Below, piece by piece: positions 26,745 through 35,394 of a stretch of DNA of 64,000 bases (position 1 is its first letter; each line of letters starts with the position of its first letter). Location of the stretch: NCBI GenBank assembly GCA_036389455.1, contig DASVPW010000218.1, forward strand, positions 1-64,000. The letters are read 5' to 3'. The notes beneath the pieces are model-generated. The model was not told the DNA's origin. It ran no database searches and worked only from the letters and a program-made list of their open reading frames with translations. The position numbers and the translations under genes are program-made. This DNA comes from JAJKJG01 sp036389455 (GTDB lineage Bacteria > Pseudomonadota > Alphaproteobacteria > Rhizobiales > Beijerinckiaceae).

Positions 26745-28157
26745 TCAGGTTCGGTTGTAGACGTCCTCGAGGCGCACGATGTCGTCCTCGCCGAGGTAGC
26801 TGCCGCTCTGGACCTCGATGATCTCGAGCGGGATCTTGCCCGGATTCTCGAGGCGGTGGACCTCGCCGAGGGGGATATAGGTCGATTCGTTCTCGTGCAG
26901 GATCATCTGCCGGTCGCCGATCGTGACGCGCGCCGTTCCCCGCACCACGACCCAGTGCTCGGCCCGGTGAAAGTGCTTCTGGAGCGAGAGCCGGCCGCCC
27001 GGCTTGACGACGATGCGCTTGACCTGGAAGCGCGCGCCCGAGTCGATCGACTGGTAGGAGCCCCAGGGGCGGAACACGCGCAGGTGCTCGGCGACTTCCT
27101 TGCGGTTTTCGGCCTTGAGGCGCGCCACGAGCTCCTTGACGGCGTCGCCCTTCGAGCGGTCGAACACGAGGAGCGCGTCGCCGGCCGAGATCACGGCGAG
27201 GTTGTCGACCCCGACGAGGCACACGAGCCCGTCCGAGAGCACGAGGTTGTCGCGGGCGTCCTGGAACACTGCGGAGTCCGGCCCGGCGTTGCCGGCCTCG
27301 TCCTTATCCTTGAGCTCCCAGATCGCGTTCCAGCCGCCGATGTCGGACCAACTCATGGAGACCGGCACGACGCCGACGCGGTCGGAGCGCTCCATCACGG
27401 CGAAGTCGATCGAAAGGACCGTGCAGGCCGCGAACGCGCCGGCATCGAGCACGATGCGGCCGAGGTCCGAGGTCGCGCGTGCGACGGCGTCCGCGGCCGC
27501 CGTGACGGTCGCGGCGTCGAACCTGGCGTATTCATCGAGGAGGACCTGCGGGTCGAAGATGAAGTTGCCCGAGTTCCAGAGGTAGCCCTGGTCGACGTAG
27601 GATCGCGCCGTCCGGATGTCCGGCTTCTCGATGAAGGCCTCGACCTTGAAGCAGCCGGGCCCGATCTCGGCCGTACCCGGCCGGATGTAGCCGTAGCCGG
27701 TCGCCGGGCGGTCCGGCTCGATCCCGAACAGCATGAGGTGGCCGCCGGCGGCGGCGTCGCGGGCTTTGGCGACGGCCTCAAGGAAGGCCGGCACGTCCCG
27801 GATCACGTGGTCGGCCGCGACGACGAGCATGATCGTGCCGGGATCGCGTCCGCGCACGAAGCTCGCCGCGGCGGCGATCGCCGGCCCGGAATCGCGGCGC
27901 ATCGGCTCGAGCAGGATCGTGGCCTTGGCCTCGAGCGCCTCGAGCTGGTCGGCGACGAGGTGCCCGTAATTGCGGCTGGTGATCACCACCGGCTCCTCGA
28001 ACAGGGTGCCGTCCGCGACGCGCAGCACCGTATCCTGGAAGCTCGACCGCTCCCCGAAGAATGGGATGAACTGCTTCGGGAAGCTCTCCCGGGACGACGG
28101 CCACAGGCGCGTCCCGGCGCCTCCGCACATGATCACCGGGGTGATGCGTCTCGTCAT
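26745..28157 (-). CDS. manC: Mannose-1-phosphate guanylyltransferase/mannose-6-phosphate isomerase
   Basis: This is a 470-residue bifunctional type II PMI-GMP. The nucleotidyltransferase signature GGAGTRLWP is at 12-20 with FPKQF at 26-30; further motifs are WNSGNFIF and FIEKPD. The C-terminal cupin (about 360-470) with SLQKHFHRAEHWVVV and metal-binding His residues is the isomerase domain. It makes GDP-mannose from mannose-6-phosphate via mannose-1-phosphate (together with a phosphomannomutase, not seen here). GDP-mannose would feed the neighbouring glycosyltransferases. Its stop is 14 bases from the convergent membrane protein gene; 264 bases of promoter region separate it from the MBOAT gene. 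Confidence 0.95.
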   Translation of the reverse strand: MTRRITPVIMCGGAGTRLWPSSRESFPKQFIPFFGERSSFQDTVLRVADGTLFEEPVVITSRNYGHLVADQLEALEAKATILLEPMRRDSGPAIAAAASFVRGRDPGTIMLVVAADHVIRDVPAFLEAVAKARDAAAGGHLMLFGIEPDRPATGYGYIRPGTAEIGPGCFKVEAFIEKPDIRTARSYVDQGYLWNSGNFIFDPQVLLDEYARFDAATVTAAADAVARATSDLGRIVLDAGAFAACTVLSIDFAVMERSDRVGVVPVSMSWSDIGGWNAIWELKDKDEAGNAGPDSAVFQDARDNLVLSDGLVCLVGVDNLAVISAGDALLVFDRSKGDAVKELVARLKAENRKEVAEHLRVFRPWGSYQSIDSGARFQVKRIVVKPGGRLSLQKHFHRAEHWVVVRGTARVTIGDRQMILHENESTYIPLGEVHRLENPGKIPLEIIEVQSGSYLGEDDIVRLEDVYNRT

Positions 28158-28421
28158 CTCGAATGCGTGACCGATACGGACCTGCCCGTCCGGAGCGGGC
28201 GGGCGCCGCGAGTAGACACCAGAATCGTTAAAGCTCCAGGTTCGGCCGGGCCATGCCGACCGGGTGGGGGGCGCCAGCCTCTCCCATTGCGGGACGACCC
28301 GGTCAAGTGGCGCGCCCGGGGGGCGATTTGTCCGCGAAAGCGGTTCGGTGCTACAGGGCGGCCCTCGCGAGGCGCATCCACAGCGGCGGATTCGCGGCGG
28401 CGGACGGGAGTCCCGACGGGC

Positions 28422-29840
28422 ATGGTGTTCAGCAGCGTCACGTTCCTGTTCTATTTCCTGCCGCTGTTCCTCCTGGCCTTCCACGCCGCCCGCCGCAGCA
28501 AGACCGTCGTGGCGGCCTTCAGCATCGTCTTCTATGCCTGGGGCGAGCCGGCCTTCGTGGTGCTGCTGTTCGGCTCGATCCTGATGAACTACTGGCTCGG
28601 CCTCAGGATCGGGGAAGCCGGTGAGCGGGGCGAGGCGCGGCCGTGGCTTGTCCTCGGTGTGGTGCTCAACCTGATCCCGCTCGCCTTGTTCAAGTACGGC
28701 GTCTTCGTGCTCGAGACCCTCGTCGCCGTCGCCGGCCTCGCGCCGAAATACCCCGTGAAATACGCGCTCGCGCTGCCCCTCGGCATCTCCTTCTTCACCT
28801 TCCACGCCCTCTCGTACCTGATCGACGTGTACCGGCGGGACGTGCGGCCCGAGCGCTCGCTCCGGGACATGATCCTCTACATCGCCATGTTCCCGCAGCT
28901 CGTCGCCGGCCCGCTCGTGCGCTACAAGACCATCGCGTCCGAGCTGCACCGGCCGAACGTCTCGCTTCCGCGCACCGCCGACGGCATCCGTCTCTTCGTG
29001 ATCGGCCTTGCCCAGAAGGTGCTGATCGCCAACACCGTCAGCGTCTCCGCGGACGCGGTCTTCGCCCTGCCGCAGGATCAGCTCTCGACGCTCGTCGCTT
29101 GGGTCGGCATCGTCTGCTACACGGTGCAGATCTACTTCGACTTCGCCGGCTACTCCAACATGGCGATCGGGCTGGCGCTGATGATCGGCTTCACCTTCCC
29201 GGTCAACTTCAACTACCCCTATGCGGCGCAGTCGATGACGGACTTCTGGCGCCGCTGGCACATCTCGCTGTCGTCCTGGTTCCGCGACTACGTCTACATC
29301 CCGCTCGGCGGCAACCGCCTCTCGGCCGTCCGCACCTACGTCAATCTCGCGGTCGTGTTCCTGCTCTGCGGCATTTGGCACGGGGCGGCCTGGACCTTCG
29401 TCCTGTGGGGCCTCGCGCACGGGCTCCTCCTCGTGCTCGAGCGCCTCGGCCTGGGGAGCGTCATCGCCCGCTGGCCCGTGCCCTTGAGGCACGCCTACGT
29501 GATGCTGCTCGTCATGGCGACCTGGGTGCTGTTCCGGGCCGATGGGGTCGCGCAGGCCTTCGCCTATCTCGGCGCGATGGCGGGGGGCGCCGAGGCGCCG
29601 TTCGCGCCGCCGCTGCAGCGCTTCCTCGGCTTCGACGTGCTCCTCGCGCTCGCCGCCGCCGCGGTCGGCGCGGGGCCGTGGGGAGCGCGGCTCGGCCGGC
29701 GCGCGCTCGAGGGGCTATCCGGGGCATGGCGGGCGCTCGGCTCCGCGGCCGAGCTCGGGACGCTCGCGACTCTCTTCGCCCTCGTCGCCATGAGCCTCGC
29801 CGGCGGCGCCTACAACCCCTTCATCTATTTTCGATTCTGA
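28422..29840 (+). CDS. MBOAT family polysaccharide O-acetyltransferase (AlgI-like)
   Basis: This 472-residue polytopic membrane protein has about ten to twelve helices. The MBOAT signature is present: MTDFWRRWHISLSSWFRDYVY with the conserved W-H, and the later catalytic His in LLCGIWHGAAWTF. AlgI-type proteins pass acetyl groups across the inner membrane for O-acetylation of alginate or other exopolysaccharides. The start codon ATG at 28422 follows GACGGG and matches the usual N-terminus (VFSSVTFLFYFLPLFL). The AlgJ/AlgX-like partner begins three bases after its stop, strong evidence of joint function. Confidence 0.93.
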   Translation: MVFSSVTFLFYFLPLFLLAFHAARRSKTVVAAFSIVFYAWGEPAFVVLLFGSILMNYWLGLRIGEAGERGEARPWLVLGVVLNLIPLALFKYGVFVLETLVAVAGLAPKYPVKYALALPLGISFFTFHALSYLIDVYRRDVRPERSLRDMILYIAMFPQLVAGPLVRYKTIASELHRPNVSLPRTADGIRLFVIGLAQKVLIANTVSVSADAVFALPQDQLSTLVAWVGIVCYTVQIYFDFAGYSNMAIGLALMIGFTFPVNFNYPYAAQSMTDFWRRWHISLSSWFRDYVYIPLGGNRLSAVRTYVNLAVVFLLCGIWHGAAWTFVLWGLAHGLLLVLERLGLGSVIARWPVPLRHAYVMLLVMATWVLFRADGVAQAFAYLGAMAGGAEAPFAPPLQRFLGFDVLLALAAAAVGAGPWGARLGRRALEGLSGAWRALGSAAELGTLATLFALVAMSLAGGAYNPFIYFRF

Positions 29841-29843
29841 CTG

Positions 29844-31025
29844 ATGGACGCGCAGGCTGGCATCGAGGCGATCCGGACCGGCAAGGCCGGGCTGAGGAGG
29901 GCGCGGACAAGGGCGAGAGACTGGGCCGTCGTCGCCCTGTTCCTCGCCCTCGTGTCGCTGCCCGCCCTGGCGCAGGTCGCGACGCTCGGCGGTTCCGGGG
30001 CGGATGAGAACCGTGTGCTCGCACCGCCGCCGCAATGGGTCGGCTTCGCCCGCCTGCGCGACCTCGCCCAGGCGACGGACGCCTACATCGCCGACCATTT
30101 CGGCCTGCGCCGCCAGCTCGTGCGCCTGAACAGCCTTCTGCGCTACCGGCTCGGGGTGAGCAGCACGCCGAAGGTGGCGATCGGCGAGGACGGCTGGCTG
30201 TTCTACGCTGGCGAGAAGGTCCTCGAGCAGCACACCGGCGAGAACGTCTTCACGCCGGCCGAGCTCGAACACTGGGTCTCGGTCATGACCCAGATGCGCG
30301 ATTGGCTCGCCCGCCGCGGCATCGCCCTCGTCATCATGATCGCGCCCGACAAGACCACCATCTACCCGGAGAAGCTGCCGGCCTATCCCCGCCCGCCCGG
30401 GCGCACGACCCGCGCCGACCAGCTCGCCGACCGCCTCAAGCTCACCGACCTCGTCCTCGTCGATCCGCGCCAGGCGCTGATCGACGCCAAGGCGCGCCAC
30501 AAGGTCTATTTCGAAGGAGACAGCCACTGGACGCAACGCGGGGCCTTCATCGCCTACCGCGAGCTCATGGAGCGGGTGCAGGAGAGATTCCCGGCCGCGG
30601 TTCCGGCGGCCCCGGAGGACTACGACATCGTGCCGGTACGGTCGGCGACGAGCGACCAGGCCTTCCTGCTCGGGCTTCAGGACGACCTGACCTACCCGAG
30701 CGAGCGCTGGACCCGCCGCACCAGCCATCAACTGCGCACGACGACGCGCAATCCCGCGCCCGACCAGATCTGGCGCTGGCCGGTGCGGTTCGTCGAGACG
30801 GACCTGACGGACCGGCCCCGGGTGCTGATGTTCTGCGACTCGTTCACCGACTACGTGCTCGGCCCGACCTTCCTGTACGAGACCTTCCGCAGCCTGGCCT
30901 ACACCCACCACAACGGCGGCCTGTTCGACTTCGGCCTCGTCGACGAGGTGAAGCCCGACCTCGTCATCATCCAGTTCGCCGAGCGCTACCTCGCCTCGCC
31001 GCTGCGCACGCCGCTGGGGTTCTAG
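29844..31025 (+). CDS. AlgJ/AlgX-like SGNH O-acetyltransferase, membrane anchored
   Basis: The 393-residue protein has an N-terminal membrane anchor (about 28-46, VVALFLALVSLPALAQVA) and a large periplasmic domain with the SGNH-like arrangement of alginate acetyltransferases: IMIAPDKTTIYPEKLP near 165, EGDSHWTQRGAF near 225 with the Asp-x-His pair, and MFCDSFTDY near 330 with the nucleophile Ser. It would accept acetyl groups moved by the MBOAT protein encoded three bases upstream and transfer them to a nascent glycan. Its TAG stop shares a CTAG with the convergent gene. Confidence 0.88.
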   Translation: MDAQAGIEAIRTGKAGLRRARTRARDWAVVALFLALVSLPALAQVATLGGSGADENRVLAPPPQWVGFARLRDLAQATDAYIADHFGLRRQLVRLNSLLRYRLGVSSTPKVAIGEDGWLFYAGEKVLEQHTGENVFTPAELEHWVSVMTQMRDWLARRGIALVIMIAPDKTTIYPEKLPAYPRPPGRTTRADQLADRLKLTDLVLVDPRQALIDAKARHKVYFEGDSHWTQRGAFIAYRELMERVQERFPAAVPAAPEDYDIVPVRSATSDQAFLLGLQDDLTYPSERWTRRTSHQLRTTTRNPAPDQIWRWPVRFVETDLTDRPRVLMFCDSFTDYVLGPTFLYETFRSLAYTHHNGGLFDFGLVDEVKPDLVIIQFAERYLASPLRTPLGF

Positions 31026-33334
31026 TCGCCGGGGAACTCGCGCGGGACGGTCGAGCCGAGGGGGAAATCGGCGACGACGGGCGTCCCGGCGCCGTCCCTG
31101 CGGCGCACCGCGATCGTGAGGGTCGCGCCGGCAATGCCCGCCGCGAGGCTCGGTGGCTTCGGGAGCTTGCGGGCGGGGGCTTCGGCCCAATCGGAGACCG
31201 TCTCCTCGCCCCCGGGCGCTTTCAGGACGTAGCGGAACTGCAGGCCGTCGTCCGGGAAAAGGCCCCAGACCCAGGGCTGGACGTCGAGGGTCGTCGCGGT
31301 CTCCTGGCCGTAGTTCGTCGCCTCCGCGACCTCGAGCACGATGTAGCCGGAGCGCGAGGGCGCACGGCCCTCGATGCCAGCGCCCATTCCGAAGGCCCAC
31401 TCGGGCCCGTAGGCCGAGCCGTAGCTGCCGATGAGCGTCAGCCCGGGCGAGCGCTTGTCCGGGATGCGGACCGGCACGGCGTTGTACACCGGCATCTTCT
31501 GCACCGAGTAGATGTTGAGGTGGGCAGGATCCGGTAGATGCGGCGAGCCGACGGCGTAGCGGCCCTCCTTGTAGGGCGCGATCAGCTTCCAGTAGGCGAC
31601 CTCCCAGTGGTTCGACATAAAGCGGGCGCCGCCATGCGCCTTGATCGCCTCGACCACCGCCGCGTCGACCTGCGGCGGGTTCACGGGCCAGCCCGGCGCA
31701 TGGACCGCCGCCGGCAGGTTGCGCGAGAGGTTGAAGCGCAGGACGTTGAGATCGAGGACGAGGTGCGTCACCGCCACGAAAGCGAGGAGGGCGAGCCGCA
31801 AGGCCGTCCCCCCAGTCCGCGCGAAGGCGAAGGCGAGGACCGGGCTCGACACGATGAAGGCGTAGGCGAGGTAGACCGAGAAACCCTCGATGTAGCGCGT
31901 CATCAGGCAATAGGTCACGAACCACGCCGCGAAGGCGCAGCCGAGCGCGATGCCGCCCAAGTCCCGCAGGCGCACCGCGGCGACGAGCCCCGCGATGAGG
32001 AGGAGCCAGGAAAAGCCGAGGTCGACGGAGTTCTCGCCGAGATACCAGCCCGTGCTCTGGGACGGTCCGACGAAGCGGTAGGAGACCGACATGTAGTCCG
32101 GCCCCTGGTTCACCCAGGCGAACAGGGGAGCGAAGGCCCGGTTGAAGGCGGCGTGGAAGGCTTGGCGCTGCTCCAGGAGCTTCGAGGGGTTGAGGTCGGG
32201 GAGCGGGCTCAACGCCGTCTGGACCGCGTGCAGGACGAGGTTCTGCAGCCCGGCCGTCGGCTTGAACGGCTTGTTCAGGATCTGAGCCGAGTAGGACGGC
32301 TCCATCAGGGTCCCGGCGCCGCGCCAGTTCGGCACCATGAACCCCGCCGCGAGCACGGCGCAGAGCGCGAGGACGGACGCCGTCAGCGCGGCCCTCCGGC
32401 GGGTCGGCCAGACGAGGGGCCAGCGCTCGCCCCGTGCGAAGCGGAAGCCCAGCCATCCGAGGCCGGCGAGGATGAATGGCCAGTAGAACACCGCGTGCAG
32501 CTTCGTCCCGACGCTCAAGGCCGCGCCGACGAGCGCGAGGCAGAGATCCGCGACCGCGAAGGTGCGGCGGAAGCGGAGCGCGAACTGCACGCCGATCAGG
32601 AGCGGGAAGGCCGCGAGGATCTCGTCATTGGTCGAGGTCGCCTGCACCATCGCGCCGGGCGTCAGGGCGGCGAGCCAGGCCGTGCCGACGGCGACCGCGC
32701 GCGAGGCGCCGAGGTCGCGCGCGATGCGGAACGCCGTCAGCCCGACCACGCACCAGGCGGCGAACGGGACGAGGCTGAAGAGCCGGTTCGTCCAATGGTA
32801 GAGGGCGATCGGGAACTGTAGCAGCGTGCCGTTGAACGGGTAGAAGATCGCTCGCGGGTCGATGCCGCTCGCGAAGTGGGCGAGGCTGCCGGCGTCGCGG
32901 TACCAGTAGATCCGCGGCAGGCGGTAGGTCTCCGTGTCCGGGTTGTTCGGCAGGTAGGCCAGGGCGACGATCAGGTTGCCGAGGAGGATCAGCCCGCCGG
33001 TGACGATGAGGAAGACGAGAAGGAAGCGGCATAGCCGGGGCCGGTCGTCGAGGACGGACGGAAGCGGGGCCGCGGCCGGCGCCGGCTGCAATCGCGCGCC
33101 CCGCACGAGAAGCGCCGAGACGGCTGCGAGGGCGGTGGAGGCGAGCGCGAACAGCAGCGGCCGGCCGAGCGCCGACCCGGGCGAGAGCACGATCGCGGTG
33201 AGGACGAGGTTGGCCCAGGCGATGACGATCGTGACGTTGAGCCTGGAGATCCAGTCGAGCCGGCTCGGCCGGAGCGCGACGAGCGTCGCGGACGCCACCG
33301 CCACGGCATGGCAGACGCCGATATAGGGGAGCAT
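31022..33334 (-). CDS. Large polytopic membrane protein, probable GT-C glycosyltransferase
   Basis: This 770-residue protein has about twelve hydrophobic segments in the first 550 residues and a soluble C-terminal domain. After the third or fourth helix the loop reads LPNNPDTETYRLPRIYW, an acidic loop like that of lipid-linked sugar-dependent GT-C (ArnT/PMT-type) enzymes. The C-terminal 170 residues have a beta-rich look (GYIVLEVAEATNYGQETATT). A specific family could not be named. The ATG at 33334 starts directly at a hydrophobic segment. It ends tail-to-tail with the acetyltransferase gene, the two stops interleaved in CTAG. Confidence 0.72.
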   Translation of the reverse strand: MLPYIGVCHAVAVASATLVALRPSRLDWISRLNVTIVIAWANLVLTAIVLSPGSALGRPLLFALASTALAAVSALLVRGARLQPAPAAAPLPSVLDDRPRLCRFLLVFLIVTGGLILLGNLIVALAYLPNNPDTETYRLPRIYWYRDAGSLAHFASGIDPRAIFYPFNGTLLQFPIALYHWTNRLFSLVPFAAWCVVGLTAFRIARDLGASRAVAVGTAWLAALTPGAMVQATSTNDEILAAFPLLIGVQFALRFRRTFAVADLCLALVGAALSVGTKLHAVFYWPFILAGLGWLGFRFARGERWPLVWPTRRRAALTASVLALCAVLAAGFMVPNWRGAGTLMEPSYSAQILNKPFKPTAGLQNLVLHAVQTALSPLPDLNPSKLLEQRQAFHAAFNRAFAPLFAWVNQGPDYMSVSYRFVGPSQSTGWYLGENSVDLGFSWLLLIAGLVAAVRLRDLGGIALGCAFAAWFVTYCLMTRYIEGFSVYLAYAFIVSSPVLAFAFARTGGTALRLALLAFVAVTHLVLDLNVLRFNLSRNLPAAVHAPGWPVNPPQVDAAVVEAIKAHGGARFMSNHWEVAYWKLIAPYKEGRYAVGSPHLPDPAHLNIYSVQKMPVYNAVPVRIPDKRSPGLTLIGSYGSAYGPEWAFGMGAGIEGRAPSRSGYIVLEVAEATNYGQETATTLDVQPWVWGLFPDDGLQFRYVLKAPGGEETVSDWAEAPARKLPKPPSLAAGIAGATLTIAVRRRDGAGTPVVADFPLGSTVPREFPGD

Positions 33335-33484
33335 CTGGAGCGTTCGGGCCGCGGAAGGGAGGACGAGGGCCGGTCGCCCGGGCTTTGAGCGGCGGGGCGC
33401 CGGAGCGCCCGGACGCTACTTCACCGGCCGGAGCCGTTCAAGGCGGAACGCACCCCGGCGCATCGGATTGACGACAGGACCGGA

Positions 33485-34360
33485 TTGGGGGAATGGCTTG
33501 CCCGGCCTGCCCGGGCAGGAGCGCCGACGGCGCCGCGCAAGCGCGAAGAGGCGGCTTGCTCCAGCTTGGCCGTCAACATCATCTCCGCGGTCGTGAGCAG
33601 GGTACGCTGGCCCGCAGTCTCGAAAGTCTCCGCACCCGTGGCGCTCTTCCAATCTTTCTGGTTCGGCAAAGCTGTGCCCTTGTGCCAAAGGATGTGCATG
33701 GCGTCCTTCGTCCGCCACGGCCACGAGTATCAGCTCTACACCTACGACCCGATGGACCTCCCGGCCGGGGTGCGGCAACGGGACGCCAGGGAAATCCTGC
33801 CGCCCGCGCGCGTCTTCCTTTATTCGCAGGGACCCGAGAAGGGCAGCGTCGCGGGGTTCTCAAACCTGTTCCGCTATCGGCTGCTCCTGACGCGCGGGGG
33901 CTGGTGGGTCGATGCCGACGTGGTCTGCCTGTCCCGGGATGTGCCCGAGGGCGACCTCTTCTTCGGCTGGGAGGCCCCCGATGTCGTCGGTAGCGCCATC
34001 CTGAAGCTGCCGGCCGGACATGCGCTCGCACGCGACCTGTACGCGGAAAGCGAACGGGCCGGGACGGGCGTGGTGTGGGCCCAGACCGGGCCGACGCTGG
34101 TGACGCGCCTCATCCACGAAATGGGTCTTTCGCCGCAATGCTGGCCGCAGGAGGCCAGCTACCCGGTGCCTTGGCGGGACGCCATGGCCCTGATCCGGCC
34201 CGAAAGCCGGGACGAGGTGCGCGCGAAGACCGAAGGAGCGCCCTTCCTGCATATCTGGAACGAGATTTTCCGGAGGAACTGTCCGTCCGGGCTCGTCGAC
34301 CCGCCCGAGGGCTCCTACCTGGCCGAGCTCTTCGAGCAGTACCGCGCGGCCCCATGCTAG
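33485..34360 (+). CDS. DXD-type glycosyltransferase (capsular/GT32-like)
   Basis: The core begins ALFQSFWFGKAVPLCQRMCM, followed by FVRHGHEYQLYTYDP. Then comes FSNLFRYRLLLTRGGWWVDADVVC, which contains the D-x-D metal-binding motif of the Gly_transf_sug/GT32 group. These enzymes transfer hexoses in capsule or LPS outer-core assembly. The true start is uncertain: the 291-residue frame opens with TTG at 33485, but homology would favour a start near the GTG at 33638. The last seven bases overlap the start of the next glycosyltransferase, so both are translated together. Confidence 0.8.
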   Translation: MGEWLARPARAGAPTAPRKREEAACSSLAVNIISAVVSRVRWPAVSKVSAPVALFQSFWFGKAVPLCQRMCMASFVRHGHEYQLYTYDPMDLPAGVRQRDAREILPPARVFLYSQGPEKGSVAGFSNLFRYRLLLTRGGWWVDADVVCLSRDVPEGDLFFGWEAPDVVGSAILKLPAGHALARDLYAESERAGTGVVWAQTGPTLVTRLIHEMGLSPQCWPQEASYPVPWRDAMALIRPESRDEVRAKTEGAPFLHIWNEIFRRNCPSGLVDPPEGSYLAELFEQYRAAPC

Positions 34361-35379
34361 CCCACCTGGTCGAGCCGCCGCATCCGCCCGGCGTGACGGT
34401 GCTGCTGCCCGTGTTCTTCCGGGACGCCGACGCCGACCGGGTTCGGCTCCTGCGCGACGCGCTCGAGTCCGTTCACGTCCAGCGCTTCCCGGCGGCTTAC
34501 GAGATTCTTGTTGTCGACGACGGGAGCCCGTCGCCGATCGAGGCGCTCGCGCCCCGGCTCGGGCACGAGGCGAAGGCAGTCCGCTTCATCCGGCTGCAGC
34601 ACAATTGCGGGATAGCGGCCGCCCTCAACCGCGGACTGGCCGAAGCCAGGTACCCGTTCATCGCCAGGCTCGACCATGACGACCGCTGGCTCGAGACCAA
34701 GATCGAGAAGCAGCTTGCGCTGTTCGCGGGCGATCCGGACCTCACGATCGCCGGCACCGGCATGACGGTGGTGACGCCCCTCGATGAGCCGATCGAGACG
34801 CACGTCCGCCCCGGCTCCTGGGCGTGGGCGCTCGACTTTCTGGCTGCCGGCGGGTCCCCGCTGCCTCATGGAAGCGTGCTGGCGCGCCGCGACATCTATC
34901 GCCTGCTCGGCGGCTATCCGCTCGATGGCGCGTATCGGTACTGCGAGGATTACGCGCTCTGGGCCGATTGGCTCCGCTTCTTCAAGCCCGGCATGGTGGA
35001 AGAGGCGCTCTACCGCTACACGGTGTCGCCGGGCTCGGTGTCGGTCGCTCACCGGGAGCAGCAGATCCGCGCATCGATCCTGGTCCGGCAGCGCTTCGAT
35101 TCCCTTGCCGCCGCCCGGATTCCCGAGGCGCTGGACGAGCTGTCCGCGGCGATGGGGTGCACGCTGCTCGAAGCCGGCTTCCTGGCCTTCAAGATGTGGC
35201 GGTTCGGAGCGGTGGTCCGCCTCCCGGCGTCCGCCGTTGGGCCGCTCGAGACCATCATGCCCGATCGCCGCATCCGCACCGGAGCCGAGGCCGAGGGGCC
35301 CCGCGATGTGGCGACTGTCCTCGAACGGGATCTCGCGACGCCGGACGGCTCGCGGCCGGTGCACGCCGCCTCGGCATAG
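34354..35379 (+). CDS. Family 2 glycosyltransferase
   Basis: The 341-residue enzyme has a GT-A domain from residue 14: VTVLLPVFFRDAD, then ILVVDDGSPSP at 49-59, NCGIAAALNRGLAEA, and IARLDHDDRW with the metal-binding DHDD. The later YCEDYALWADWLRFF matches the E-D-Y/W acceptor region of GT2 enzymes that build O-antigen or capsule. The ATG at 34354 overlaps the stop of the upstream glycosyltransferase by seven bases, and no membrane helix is seen. Acceptor and donor are unknown. Confidence 0.9.
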   Translation: MLAHLVEPPHPPGVTVLLPVFFRDADADRVRLLRDALESVHVQRFPAAYEILVVDDGSPSPIEALAPRLGHEAKAVRFIRLQHNCGIAAALNRGLAEARYPFIARLDHDDRWLETKIEKQLALFAGDPDLTIAGTGMTVVTPLDEPIETHVRPGSWAWALDFLAAGGSPLPHGSVLARRDIYRLLGGYPLDGAYRYCEDYALWADWLRFFKPGMVEEALYRYTVSPGSVSVAHREQQIRASILVRQRFDSLAAARIPEALDELSAAMGCTLLEAGFLAFKMWRFGAVVRLPASAVGPLETIMPDRRIRTGAEAEGPRDVATVLERDLATPDGSRPVHAASA

Positions 35380-35394
35380 TTGCGAGGCTGACCG

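Noticed and set aside
25083..28421. Very long open frame leading into the MBOAT gene on the plus strand
   Set aside because: It runs antisense and out of frame through well-supported genes (the GT-C-like protein and manC); only the part from 28422 shows MBOAT sequence. Long open shadow frames are expected in GC-rich DNA.
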